From positions 2,790,001-2,854,000 of the forward strand of contig NC_039517.1 in the NCBI RefSeq assembly GCF_003672135.1: a stretch of DNA of 64,000 nt, written 5' to 3'. Position 1 is the stretch's first letter; each line of letters starts with the position of its first letter. The stretch is from Ooceraea biroi. Lineage: Eukaryota; Arthropoda; Insecta; Hymenoptera; Formicidae. The notes beneath the pieces are model-generated. The model had not been told where the DNA came from, did no database searches, and was given only the letters and a program-made list of their open reading frames with translations. Positions 1 to 13,397 of the stretch are shown here, in pieces. A program made the translations under genes and the position numbers.

Positions 1-2198
1 GCAATGTTCAACGCAAAATGATGATGTGGACATAATTAACTTGCAGATACCGCGATCTCGCTCGCCGCGACTTACGATGAAGAAATTAAATATGTACGAT
101 AATTTCACTAATCACGTTTAATAGCAAGTTGCTTATCAGCATATCATCAGTTTCCTCATCACGGTAAAGCTCCCTTTTATATTCCTCTATAATTAGCCAT
201 TTTTTAAAATGTCAATCACTTGTGTATGTAGAATACTTTTCTTAATTAAGAAAATTTTCTATAAACATTTAATAGCCAGTACTATACGTTTTACGGCGTA
301 CGCTGGCGGACGTTACCTTCGATTAGCATGGAAATTCAGGAAATGTCAACGGACCAACCGCGATGTGATTCGTGATACCGTTGTGACCATTTGGCCGAAC
401 TACGCTCGGCAGTGAATTAGAAATTAATCGTTGCGCATTTGCATAGCGCACAGGTGGCCGACCAATCAGTCGGTTGGTCGCTCTCTCGAAAACGGTGGCA
501 ACTGTTTTCTGGATAAAACGAGTTTCCACGCAATAAAGATTCATGAGCGCCGTGACATTAACAAACCTACTGTAAAAGTGCACGCCACAGTCGCCACACA
601 GTTCGTAAGTCGCTCGAAAACATACAGGACACCTGTCGATTGGCGAGTACGATCGCCCACGCGACCTCCAAACGCTCGCGGTGTAACAAGACCTATGCGT
701 CCAACATATGAAAAGCGTAGAGTGGTGCGAGGCGTAATAATAATAATAATATGCGACGTAGCGATCGCGCGATTCGCATGGAATTCCAAATCGCGACTTG
801 CTCGCAAACACGCTAATCCCCAGCTAATCTCTATCGGTAGCTGGTCGCTCGCGGAGAGCACGCGCGAGAGCGCACTCGCTCGCGAGAGTGGAATGGACGC
901 GCAATCGGGGCCAGATGTGGCGCGCTGCGCACGGACGCGCGGCACTTGCAAGCGCACCGTCGAGCGGCGAGCGCGAGCGCAAACCCACTGGCCGGTACTA
1001 TAAATAGACCCGAGAGAGCTACCTGTACCACGCGAGCTGGCGGGCAGCGCGGTGCAGTTGCGGCAGGTCCAGAGATGCGAAAGACGCACGGGGATGCGGC
1101 GACTCCGTGCTGCGCGCCACATGCAGCGAGAAGAACGCACGCAGCGCGACCGCCACCGCGCGCAACGACGACGAGCGGCCAACTTTCCGCTTGCACTGGC
1201 TGATAAACTTTGCTGCGCAAAGAAAGCAGCATCCGAGCCCACTATCGCGAATCGCGGCTGATCGAGATTCGTCGCCAGTCTTTGACAACGGTCCGGGGAA
1301 CCGTAACGGGTTCGAGAGCCTAAGATTAGATACGTATCGGAAAGCCGGGCGCGATCCATCTATCGATCGTATCGATCGCTATCGCGCCGTATCCGTTGCC
1401 CGCAAATTATTCGTAATTCTAACGATTATAACTGATTGATTAAGAGAGGAAACTACTTGCATCGAAGCCTGCAATGTCGAACGCGAGACGATACCAGAGG
1501 AGCGATCTTGATGTTATCCGGTGTAATCATGCCTGCGGTATTAACATATGTCATACGTTTGTCGAGCAGTCTTTGATGCAAAATGCTCGCGCGCTCGTAA
1601 AAGAGCACATGAATTAAAAAACGATTAGACAGACGGGGAATGTTACGAGGCCGCGAATGATTGCAGTCACTCATTTTGCAACATCGTAAATGCTCAATGC
1701 ACCCTGCACGTGCAGCATATTAGAAGATTGAGAAGAGTGAGCGGTTGAGCTGTCTAACCCCGGATGATCGGATAAGTGTTCATCGCGCGAGTAATAGTCC
1801 TAAAAGCGAAGAAATGTGAGAGAAAGAGAGAGAAAGAGAGAGATCTAATTGCACTGCAAGGTGGAGATGATAGCGCATTCCGGCTACCAATCGCAAGAGT
1901 GCACAAAGGTGAGCTTTATCTCAATCGGGTTGCGGGACGAGCAAAACGTGTTTCGGATTCGCAGCGTCATCGAAGAATCGCGACGCGCACGATTTGATCG
2001 AGATTCTCTATGATGAGGAACGCGAAGCACGCGCGGTCGAAAATAGAAATCTCACCGCATCTGCAACGATGAATATCGCGAAAGAATCGTCTAAGAAAGT
2101 CCAACGGATTGCGGTGCGTGCCCCGAATGCGACGCGAGACGCACGAACGTCTCAAAACGATGCTCCGAAACATGAAGATGTCACTCACTAGCGTATTG
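1..2198. other. CpG-rich non-coding stretch with one core promoter
   Basis: I see no recognisable protein domain in this stretch. Overlapping open frames between about 320 and 1440 run on both strands in very GC-rich sequence. They have no conserved motifs and are arginine/serine/alanine-rich, as expected for chance frames. The one readable signal is the TATA box at 999-1006, listed separately. Short purine-rich runs occur near 1815-1845. Confidence 0.6.
999..1006 (+). promoter_or_regulatory. TATA box (TATAAATA)
   Basis: A canonical TATAAATA sits at the downstream edge of a GC-rich block. It would place a start site near 1030. No convincing coding exon follows: the first ATG frames are short and low in complexity. 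It could therefore be the promoter of a gene with a non-coding first exon, or of a non-coding RNA. Motif match only; no transcription evidence. Confidence 0.4.
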
Positions 2199-2200
2199 TA

Positions 2201-3445
2201 TTAGGGGTGTGATTTAGTTTTGAGGGTTTTTTTGCTCAAAAACGCATGTATTTAAATATGATAATGAATGAATACCTTAATCAAAATATTTTCCTTCGTT
2301 TTCTATAACTTTTTCCCATCTTTCTGGCAAGAGATGGATTCCACCACGATAAAGTCACTCTTCTTTTCAGTTCATCCATTCGTCGACGAATTTTTGCACT
2401 TCTTCCAAATTATGAAAGTGTATCCTCTAAAGCGTGTTGCATCCACCGGAACAAATAATAATCGCATGGAGCAATGTCCGGAGAATACGCGGGGTGCGGT
2501 AAGACTTCCCATTCAAGCTCTAACAGTGTTTGTTTCACTGATAACGCAACGTGAGGTCGAGCCTTGTCACGAAGAATCACTTTCCGTCGTTTACTCGCAA
2601 TTGGTGCTCGTTTTTCGTCCAATGCTTGCTTCAACTTGTACAACTGGTGTCGATAACGATCAGCCGTGACAGTCTCGTGCGGATTTAACAGCTCATAGTA
2701 CACTATCCCACCAAATACAGAGCATTACTTTTCAACCGTGAATATTGCGTCTCGGAGTGGATGTTGATGGTTCGCCTGGATCCACCCATGATTTTCTGCG
2801 TTTCGGATTATCAAAATAGATCCACTTTTCATCCCCAGTAACAATCCAAGACAAAAGACTCTTCTTTTTTTGCCTGGCGATCAACGAAATGCAAATGTTC
2901 AAATGGCACTTTCCGATAATTGATGTCGAACCCATTTCCCTTCTTTCTGAATTTTTCCCATTTCATGTAAATGTTGTACGAGCAAGATTTAATGCTCTGG
3001 CAAGTTCTGAAGTGGATTCTGTTGGATTTTCGTGCAATAATGCTTGCAAATCTGCATTTTCAAGCTTTCTTGGTTGTCCCGAGCGTTCTTTGTCCTTCGC
3101 ATCAGTATCAGCACTTTTAAAGCGTCTAAACCAGTATTCGCACGTCTTAATTGATGGGGCAGAATCACCATAAGTTTCCACAAGAATTCTATAACCGTCA
3201 GCCGCAGTTTTCTTTTGATTAAAAAACAAAAGCAACGCATGTCGAAAATGCTAAAGAGCTTTCGGAAGTTGCATTTTTACGGTGATATAAACACGACTGT
3301 TATTGCATCTATTGCTATAATGCTACTAAATGTGATGGATAATGTCAAGACTGTAAGAAACAACAGTTATCGGAAAGAGCTATTGGAACAAACTGACACT
3401 ACAGCCATCTGTTGCAAAACCCTCAAAACTAAATCACACTCCTAA
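2201..3445 (-). mobile_element. Mariner element MarA, copy 1 (degenerate)
   Basis: This is a 1.25-kb element with inverted ends beginning TTAGGGGTGTGATTTAGTTT and TTAGGAGTGTGATTTAGTTT. It is flanked by TA at 2199-2200 and 3446-3447, the mariner target duplication. Its transposase runs on the minus strand and is broken. It is one of four copies of the same family here (31130, 50435, 58978). This copy keeps a 17-bp block at 2486-2502 that the other three have lost, but lacks an 11-bp block that copy 2 keeps near 31903-31914. Confidence 0.95.
2277..3274 (-). pseudogene. Broken mariner transposase (MarA copy 1)
   Basis: This is a remnant of a DD34D mariner transposase. Reading from 3274 downward, the N-terminal helix-turn-helix part, the first catalytic Asp in TGDEKWIYFD, the second in RDKARPH and the third in YSPDIAPCD are all still visible. 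They lie in different frames, separated by indels and stops. The motif usually read HDNARPH is changed to RDKARPH. A TGA just before the KVMLC motif and a loss inside the WWD..G motif are shared with every other copy. No functional protein is possible. Confidence 0.9.
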
Positions 3446-3447
3446 TA

Positions 3448-6400
3448 ATATAAAATAGTGAACCTTCTAAGAAAATTACTGCTAATAAAAGAATAAGGAG
3501 AAACACATGACCTTTTTTTCTTGACAGAATGCTACTCGGTACTTTACTAGGCACTTAGGGATGGCGACCGTCGCTTACACTGCAAGTTGGTTGCAGCCGT
3601 CATCATTCCCGACGTGAGACAACTATTGAAATTCCCTTGATCGAGCCACTTGCACTCGCGCGTATATCTGCCCTCCCTTCCTCGTAGCGGAATGAGTTGT
3701 AGGCTTGTAGACGTGGAATGACGGTAGGAAATTATGCGGATGTCCAGCTGGGATAATGGCGCTCGCGACAAACCATCGTTTCTCGAGCGTGATTGGCTTG
3801 GGATGCCGCGTCGAGTGCGACGCTGACGAATGTTATCTATGATCGATGTGCGAACGTGTATTTGCAGCATTGACATTCTAGTAAAATAACAATAATCCAA
3901 AAACTTCCGACGCGAGCTCTGTTCGTTGAAGCACGGATGCGTAGCTAGAAAGGCCATGAAAAAATTAAGCGAGAATATGGACGGATTCCTGAGGTCATCT
4001 AACTTCTTGGAGATATAATTCTTCGCTATCGATATACATATATCGCTGCCGTTGACAGATTACGCACCATTATCGATTCTAATGACGGTCTCGTCTTCTA
4101 TTAAGGCGGTATGAGGTAGTCATCGACGCTATCGACTGTCAACCCATGTTCCCTCAACTGCCAACGACTTTTGGTCGGGTTTTTAACGAGTGCCACCTGA
4201 CGCCGCAACTGCCCCGAAGGAGGCAGTTGTCTTCGAGTCGAGCGTACAGGGTGGCACGGTAAGCGAAGGCGTAAGGGTGCAGAAGCACGGGGCAGATGCC
4301 GCTCGTTCCCGATTAGAAACGAATTTTTTTCAAATAATGGGGAAGGGAAGAAGAACGTACGAGTCCTGAATGCACGGCCGATCTTATCCGTTTCGATGCA
4401 GAGATACATCGAGATACGCGCGCCCTTTGTACAGCGAGCATCGTCGTCGTAGGGAATAACACTTGTGGATATTATGCGCCATTATATATGTAATCGGTCC
4501 AATTATTGAGCGTATAACGAATGACTGTCAGCACGTGAGCGCACAACGACCCCGGAACGCACCCCGTTGTAACATACAACTCGACGATCGATCGCCCAGT
4601 ATCGCCAAAATATCGGAGCACCGGTTCGCGCGTGTCGCCTTATCAGTGCATCTTGACGGATCAATTTATGAGCCGGTCGATTAATCGGCGGATTACCCGA
4701 GTGAAGAGCTGCGCGCGATCCTTTGTATCTTATCGGCGTAATGATCTAGTTCGACGCAAGCGATACCTTCGGCAGCGTAACAACCGACGAGCATGAACGA
4801 AAGGAGACTCGCCTCGACCCGAGAGAGAAGTCCGGCCGCGCGTCTTAAAATTAATAGAGCTTATTCTGTTTGAATAACGCTCTTAATGCCGCCGGTAATG
4901 CCGTCCATGCATTTACGGCACTGACGAATAATTGCACCGCGATGATCTCTAATTTACCCGCGATTATATCGCGAGTCTATCGTGGCGCACGTACGCGCAT
5001 GTACGTGCATTTCGTTGCTTGTACGAGCGCGCGAATAGAATCCCAGAAAGAAAAGCAAGTGCGACCAGAATGCCAAGTCCGCCGCCGACCGAGAATATCA
5101 GGAAGACCGCGATCCAGCATTTGTCTCGCTTCCTGACACTCGCTATCACTCGCGACGTGATATTTTTCTTTCATTTTGGAATTTCAAATGGAAATTCGTT
5201 TAGCTGGAAGCGCGAGTAACAACAAATTGTCAGCAAGGATCAATCAAGGATTCATCGAACTTTGCGATTAACTTTGTGCATAAGGTTCTCCATTTTAATT
5301 CAATCTTTCCGTAAATTTCCGACTACATCTGATTGGCAACCGGAAACTCTTGGCGCGGTGATTTGTAACGCGCCTACACGTATCTATACGTTTTAATTCT
5401 CTCAATCTCCATCCCCCCCGTACTTCCGTTCCCGCCCGGTGTCTTCGCACAATCGAGCCGTCGGCCTCGCGGATCGCGCTCCTCTCCGCTCGAAAATCAT
5501 GCCCGTCGCTTTTTGCGCCGGGCAACTCGCCAGTCATTAGCCACGCCGGCAGATCTATCATTATTGCGTACGAGCGGCTATCTGTAATTGGCGAATGTAA
5601 ACACAGAGTGTAACTCGCTGCGTGTGTCGGTAGACGAATGCACGTGTGCGCGCGCGCGACTCGCATGCCGGTGACCATATAGATTCGTTGCTACCCCATT
5701 CACGATTCACGAAGACAAAATTCGCGCGTGATTTCTCATAACTTAACGTCGGCAACGTTGATGCGTCGCAGTCATGACTTTTTGCGTAGAAATCAAATCA
5801 AGTTGCAAACGAAATTTGCATAAAGAACCTTTTCGCATCAGGAATCACCTCGTTGGCGGACTTGTATCGTCATTATCGTCGCACCTGTACGTATTCCGAG
5901 CAAGAAATTAATCCAAAGTGTTACGGTTTGAGTCACAGTTGGAAGCGGATGATAATATCTCACTGCAAGAATATCCTGACAATAATCCAGGAAGGAATTT
6001 ATCAGCTTTAGTATCCACATATATTCGAGGTATCTAAAAATCTGCCGACACGCTTCGCTTCTAGCCTGTTTGCGAAACTGTGAACGCGCTCCCCGGGATT
6101 TAATAAAAGATTCTTGCGCCACTCCTCGCGAGTGTCTCTTATTAATCGCTGAAAGCAAGGGCGACTTTTCCATCGTAATGAAGTGATCTCTCTTTCCTAC
6201 CCATAAATATTCAATTCGCGCTGGATAACGCGCCCTTCAGGGAGCCTGACAAATACTCGCGGGATGAAATGGCCGACGATGATTTCGCGCGCCGTGATAT
6301 CCGCTCTGCCGTGATAAATCATCGCCGGTCAGTGATAACGACGGTTCTCTATCGCAACGCCAATGGCCAAGAGTTACGAAGTCCGACGAGTCCGGCTTAT

Positions 6401-9400
6401 CAGACGGGCCTTACCTGAATACGAATAGCTTCGTCGTTGTCGTGGTCGTGGTCGTGGTCGTCACCGTCTGGTTATATCCCTCGGTTATCTTCCTCGCCGG
6501 GCGTTGAAGTCTCTGGCCGGTGCGCTACTCACTCAACACGCCCGCGGGGGCGGCTCACTTCGCCGTTCGGCCGGCCCGTCGCACCGTTCACGACCGTCTC
6601 TCATACCCTCATGGGTCCCACATGTGATCGAATCGCCACAGCACCACCTAATCCGAGTCTCTCGATCGTTCGGTCCACCTCACTGTGTCGCGCAATCACG
6701 AATTAGAGCGAGCTTCTGATCAACGGCTGTCTCGCCAAAGTCCGATAAGAGCTTCAACGTTTCGACGGTGTCATCGTCACCCTGGTTGGTCGTAACTCGA
6801 TGCGCCCGGGCGACGTGGTCAATCACCGTGGATCAGGTGTCCATTAAGAGTGCCCGGCTCGTTGGTCACCGTTGCCGTGCGAAACCTTCCGGATCGCTGA
6901 TCGCGTGGCTGGACGCGCGATGCCCGCGGGTGGGGACGGGCGATACGTCGTCGTCGTCGTCGGGTGAGAGAGACCAAGTCGCGGGTCCCCGATATATCGA
7001 TGCAGTTACTTTCGGCGGAGTGACGATCGGTGAACGTTCAGTCGCGGGAACGGAGTGCGGAGGATCGGAGGTCGAGATCGAAGGGAGACACGACCGAGTG
7101 GCAAGTCTCACTTTTGCACGGACTCTGATCGGGGAGAGAGTTTTCGCGATTTATCCCGAACGCTCCATCATCATCGAGACGAATTTGAGAAACGGCATCA
7201 TCCCCTTGTTAAGATCGAGAATGCAGTAGTAGCAACAACACGCCAACGTTCGAGCGGAGTCGCGAGCCTATCGCGTGCCGCGTGACAGGAACAGCGAGCC
7301 AAGGATGAATCAAACAAATCTCGCGGACAAACACCAGGAGAGGAGATCAGGACACCTGCGTCGTTCGCGCGCGAGAGTTCGAAACTTTCGTCGCGGTCGA
7401 CGCGCGATGACACGGGGCGCCGATGCGTGATGCGTGAGGGCGAGAAATCGGGGGCCTTGCGCGCGGTAACGTTGCACACCGGTCCTTCAACGTCGTCGTC
7501 TCTACGTACGTCGTTCTACCTCGTGGAGCGTGCAGCAGGAGGCGTGCTGTCCCGGACTGGACTAGCCTGGGCCCCTGGAGTAGAGAGGGCCGGTCGCGCT
7601 TCACCTCCGCTTCGCCGGTCTCCCTCCACTACGTCTCTGCGTCGCTTTAGGTGCCCCTCTCTTTCCCTCAGTCGTTCTCGCGCGGGGCCCTCTCTCTCTC
7701 TCTCCCTCACCTGGGGCCTTCGTGCACCACAGCTTACCTGTCTCTCCCTCTCCCTTCTGCCGCGACCTCTTGCGATATCAGTGGGCCGCGAGCAAGAGAG
7801 ACGGAGCAGGAGAGATCAGAAGGCGTTTAGCGCGAGGGGAACACTGGGGGGAGAGAAACAGAGAAACCAAGAGAGACTGACAGAGAGAAACGAAGAAAAA
7901 GAGGCCCCTCTCTTTTCCCTTTCCCAGTCCTCTGCCGCACGCTCGTACCAAGACGCCCCCACCGAGATACGACCGCGAGGATACGTCCGCGTCGCGATCA
8001 TTTTGAGGATCGAGAGGGTTTGCCGAAACGCCGACGGAGGTTCGAGAGTGATTCGCGCATAATCGTTTCGAAACGAATCACCTTGTTCGTCAGACGGGTC
8101 GGTAATAACGCACATGGAAATGCATTGTACAGTGTTTTTACGTGCAGTTTAATACTACGGGGGATCAATACTACTCCCATCCTCGCTTATCGTTACTACA
8201 AAGATTGTCTGATGATGTATTTCAAGTCGCCTTCTGCTTTCGAGCAAAAATAAGACACGCGTGCTGTACCAGAACGGATAAAATAGCCATCTAAAGTCGT
8301 ATTCACGGCGCGAATCGACGTACTTAATGTGCCATGTTTCCTCGACTTCTAACAGCCGTCGGAACACTTGTAACGTTAGAGTGCTTTGAGCATTGAGGTC
8401 AATGATGGGTGAAATTAAAACATCGATTACCTTTCGAAAATACGATAACTTGGAAACGTCGATTTGGGAACATCGATTCGCGTCGAATATCGATCGCTAC
8501 TCAGAGATAATAACTCGTCTCTCCGCTCTCTCTTTCTTGGACATTTTCTCGTGTCGCTGAGTAAATTAATCAACGAAAGAAATCAAGGCATAAAGTCGAT
8601 AATTACACCCGCCGTGTCAAATCCATCTGGTCACTTCCCGGGTACAGTTAAGTCGTCAGGTTGACCTGGAGTTTACTGTCGGCGAGTAACATCGGACAAA
8701 GGCAATGTAGTTCGTTGATCTTTGCGATTAAAATCATGTATAGGAGATCGAGTCGGTCCACGGAAACCAAACTCGCGTCCAACTTCACCCGAGCTGATAC
8801 GCGCACGCACGCGTACGTACATGGCGATGATACGAAAGGCTTCAATTATGGTGCACGGCACCGGCGATCAAATCCCGCCCGAAAAAGTCCGTCGTGGCGA
8901 TCGCGCGGCCGGGCATCCATCCACCAAGTTTCACACCGTCACCGTTATGGGCGGAACCGAGAGAGCCGGAACCACGCTTCCTGCACAGAACAAAACTTTC
9001 CTCCCGCGCTCCCGCCACCACCGTCGTCGTCGGCTAAATTGAACTTTGGACAAAGTCGCTGCGTGCATCACGCTCACGTTCTACCGTCCGACTCGTTTAA
9101 CTGCGAATCAAACCCGCGCGCATCTCATCGAGCCACGTATGCGGATGTGCGAAACGAAATTTCACGTTAAATTTCGGGATACGCGAACCGACTCTGAAAC
9201 TGTTACAAGTGCAAGATGCCAATCACGGTAGCAGCCTAGCAGTATCATGAACGATTCGTGTGCAACAGGCAGATAGTCAGGGACACTTACTCTCATCATA
9301 CAGAAATCTCTGTAGAGACCGAGTGTAAGATCTATAAAAATTCCCAAAAGTGTTCCGTAATCGATTGACTTGGAGATAAATTTACGCATTCGCAAAGTGT

Positions 9401-11914
9401 AATTAAACGCAATTCACGCGATTCTAAAGAGGCCACCGTAACAAAGTGCGTCGGGGCGCAAGTCACACGTGCGCGCAACCTGTCGCGGCGAGCTGCTTCA
9501 ACGGTCGCACCGTAAAAAGCAAGCAACGTGCACCACCTCACTGCGTCCGCCGAATAGTTATGCACCCCTTCGCAGTCCGGGCGTGTTGCGCCCGCCGTCT
9601 GCAACAGTTCTCTCTAATATCCACGTGTTCTACGGGCGTTCGTTGCACTTGCTGAAACAGCTGTAGGCACCTGTGCGGCCGTAGTTTGCCAGTAAGGTGC
9701 AACGTCTCCCTCGTCGCGCACCCTTACCGCCGCTTCATCAACTTTCCACCGCCCGACCCCGCAATATCCGCCGGCCTAGATCACTCGGTCTGGGGTTAAT
9801 GATATCTCGATCTCGATGCTCCCGACTTCTCTTTTTCCCTCGCGGCATTTGCTAGCCGACGGCAAACGATCGACGTATCGCAAGCGGCGCGCGAGTGGAA
9901 TGCCCGCTGGGGCATTCATGCATCGGTCTGCCTCATGAATACGTTTAACGAAAGGAGAAATATCCAATGAGAGAGCTTCACCTAATATTTGTTTGAATAA
10001 CCTACGACATGCAACAGCAGGATTTTAAGTTCGCGCATTTTCGGTCGTATGACATCCTCGCTGTTTTCCCAGCTAGCCACACGCCGCGAGCGATACGTGG
10101 CAGCCAGCCTCGAGATCTGCGTCACGACAAGAGGACACGAGTCAATGAACCCGGGGAAGACACACGAAAACGAAGACGTCGAATGAAAAATCGTCTAGCT
10201 CGGTGGGCGGCCGGGGAAAAAGCGCGGGAAGCACATGGCCCAAAAATAGAGAGGAGAACGGTGATCAGCTGGTGCTCGCCCCGAACGGATCCCAATAGAC
10301 GCGCGCGCCCGACCGTTAAATGCCCTTCACCTTTCGCGGAGGTGCACACATGGCCCCCGAGTCTAAGGGCAGGGTGGTTCGCTTCTACAAGACACGCATG
10401 CGGCATCCCTCCTTTCCCTCGCGTATTCGCATTAATGGTATACATTATTAGCGCGCGCTGTTCTCCCGAGAATGCTAGACGGTAACGGCCGTGCGTCAAC
10501 GGTCCCGGGCACCTGACGCCTTATAACGAGCCTGGGCCCTTTCTCGTAGGGGCGGAGCCCTTTCTTCCCTTTTCGTCGTCGAGGCGAGGTCCTCCTCGAG
10601 TCCGGTAGCCCGCGACCTTCTTACGCACGTCCGCCACGATGGCGGCATGCGAAATGAGCACCAAACGTGGGACGTGGACGCGCGATCGAGCGTCAGATCG
10701 CAACCGTATAACGAGATGCTCGATAGGGTAATTGGACAGGCACAGGAAATTTTCGAATGATCCACGAAATTATTTAATTAGCACATTAACGCGAACACGT
10801 AATTAATTTCTGCGAAGATGGACTTGCGTCACAAAGTAACTGACGCTGACACACGCCTCACATCCCGGAAATGAATATTACAAAAATCAGACGTGTCATT
10901 AATAATGGCGCAAGTTGAAAGATAAATGGTTTCGCGAAAACTAATTATTTCATCAGCATCATAATACTCAAACACGTTGCATAAAGTACAAATTATTCGA
11001 CAGAGAGTCGCCTACGACATTCTGTATTCAAATCGTCCGTTAGCACAGACTGCTCGCGGTCGATAACCGATTCGACGGAAGACGAAAGAAGTCCGAAGAT
11101 CGAGGCTCATGCACCCTGAAGCGACAAACTCGCGCGGATTGGTACCTGAGCCTGACCGCGAAACCTCTCGCCGAGGTTGAGGCGCCGTTGGCGCGAATCG
11201 ACCGTCGCATCAACGTATACTTTCATCTCGCGGGAAGATAATGCGCCCGGGGTGTAAGTGCAACGCGGGAGATAACGCAAATAGAGACCTTAACGCGCGA
11301 CCGTACACCCACGATTTAATGAAAAGTCGCACATTCGCTCCGCACGTCTGTCGATTACCGGTGCGCAAGGAGATAAGAGTGGCAATAACCAAGCAGTTTT
11401 AAATCTTTTCGCATGAAAACGGGGAGATGCACGTCGACTGTAATATGTCCCGTGAATGTCGATCGAGCATTCGCTCGCGGCACTGGGCGGTACAAGATGC
11501 GGACAAGCACGACTCGAGAAATAGAAAATAGAGGAGCGAAGCACTATGCGCGACGACAGGAGTGAAAGCAGGTTCCTTCGTTCGCCATGAGCTCTAATAG
11601 CGCGAACAAATAAATAAAAAATATCTCTGTTTAACAAGTCATTTCAAAAAGATAATCCGTATAAAATCTAGGCCTCGCAAAATTAAAGAAATAAAGAACG
11701 TTGAGTAGTATCTTTATACGTATCTGAATCGAATCTCCTGTAATCCTGTGGATGTAAATGCGATGCAAATAAAAGAGAAATGTTCCTTTACACGTTACCT
11801 CATCATTGGATAGACCACTGTGCAAAGTGCACTGTGGAATATCGAGAGTCATACATTTCTCGAAACATTAAAAGTACAATGATAAAGCGATATTGCAGGG
11901 CGATGACCGACAAC
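3448..11914. other. Long non-coding stretch, no gene recognised
   Basis: About 8.5 kb of CpG-rich DNA. Open frames up to 211 codons exist (for example plus strand 7427-8062), but they are Ser/Arg/Leu-rich, lie in polypyrimidine tracts and show no domain. Simple repeats include a GTCGTG run at 6440-6462, a CGT run at 6948-6962 and CT-rich tracts at 7640-7720. It could be intergenic or the intron of a gene extending beyond the window. Confidence 0.55.
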
Positions 11915-11923
11915 GATACGCGC

Positions 11924-13388
11924 ACGTGTGTGAAGTTAGCCCCGCACTTTTTGAATTTCATCTTTTTCTTGATTGTGCTGAATTGTGCTACATTTGTGCC
12001 ATATTGTGCCGCAAACCGCAGTTCAATATCTCAAACCGTTTTCGAAAAAAAAACAAAAAACGAAAAATTTGGTAGCCCCGCACTTTTCGAATTTTGAATT
12101 TTCATTAATTGTGCTGAATTGTGCTACGTTTGTGCCATATTGTGCCGCAAACCGCAGTTCAATATCTCAAACCGTTTTCGAAAAAAAAATAAAAAACGAA
12201 AAATTTGGTAGCCCCACACTTTTCGAATTTTGCTGACTTTTTTGATCAATCTCTTTCCATTTTACCTACTACTTTTGATAGTCATTCATTTTTCTTGACC
12301 AGCATAATTCAGCACAATTTACTAAATTCGATTATGTACCATGGTTTGGACGGTATGGAGTTTTGCATTTTTCTATTCCTAAACCCTAAGTTCCTATCAG
12401 CGACTGTTTTGCAAAATCCAGTAATCTGACGAAATTGTGTCATTAGAAAAAGTTGTTGTGCTCGTCGATCGCAATCTGGTACAACCGAAAAAAATTCGAA
12501 AATGTCAAATTTTTATTTCGCCCTCACCAGTTTTTGGATAACTTTGACTAATCTTCACGATAATCCACACTTCTTATGCATGTGTTTCGTAGATTTTGAG
12601 TAGCACAATCCAGCACAACTCGCAGAATTCGATTATCGTTCGCCGTTCGTAAGTTATAAGAGTTTGAAATTTTCTATTCCTAAAAAACCGTTACACTTCA
12701 GTCCTAACTTTCTCTGTACTGCGATATCTAGCGGTTTAAGGAAATTTTGTCACTTGAAAAAGTTGTTGTGCTACTCTAGCACAATCCGGCACAAGTGGAA
12801 AAAATTCGAAAATGTCAAATTTTTTATTCACCCCCACCCCTTTTTCATTAATAATTATCGACTCAAATTAATTTCCGATTTTTATGCATGTCTCTCGTAA
12901 AGAATGAGTAGTACAACTCAGCACAACTCGCAGAAATTATATATTTGCCTTGCAATGTGATTTTATATGTTTTTTTAATCTATCTTTATGAATTTTTTTT
13001 ATCGAAACGGAATGAAATATTCAAATTTTTCCAACGGCACAACACGGCACAAGTCAACGCCAATTTGGAAAAACAATTTGAGCTTAATCGCGAAAAAGTG
13101 CGGGGCTACCAAATTTTTCATTTTATTTTTTTCGAAAACGGTTTGAGATATTGAACTGCGGTTTGCGGCACAATACAGCACAAACGGAGCACAATTCAGC
13201 ACAATTAATGAAAATTCAAAATTCGAAAAGTGCGGGGCTACCAAATTTTTCGTTTTTTATTTTTTTTCGAAAACGGTTTGAGATATTGAACTGTGGTTTG
13301 CGGCACAATATGGCACAAACGTAGCACAATTCAGCACAATCAAGAAAAAGATGAAATTCAAAAAGTGCGGGGCTAACTTCACACACGT
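11924..13388. mobile_element. Fold-back DNA transposon, non-autonomous, 9-bp target duplication
   Basis: The 1,465-bp element is bounded by the direct repeat GATACGCGC at 11915-11923 and 13389-13397. Its ends are inverted copies beginning ACGTGTGTGAAGTTAGCCCC. Each arm is about 300 bp and is itself built of tandem units near 135 bp: GCCCCGCAC recurs at 11939, 12075 and, as GCCCCACAC, at 12211; its complement recurs at 13098, 13230 and 13365. The AT-rich centre holds a further direct repeat of about 310 bp (compare 12455 with 12768). There is no transposase frame. A target duplication of 7-9 bp with long arms suits a Mutator-like or other fold-back element; the superfamily is not settled. Confidence 0.85.
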
Positions 13389-13397
13389 GATACGCGC

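Noticed and set aside
541..1359. 272-codon open frame on the minus strand
   Set aside because: It lies in GC-rich DNA where stop codons are rare, overlaps other long frames on both strands and has no domain or sensible composition.
7427..8062. 211-codon open frame on the plus strand
   Set aside because: Driven by polypyrimidine tracts; Ser/Leu/Arg low-complexity protein, no motif, no splice support.
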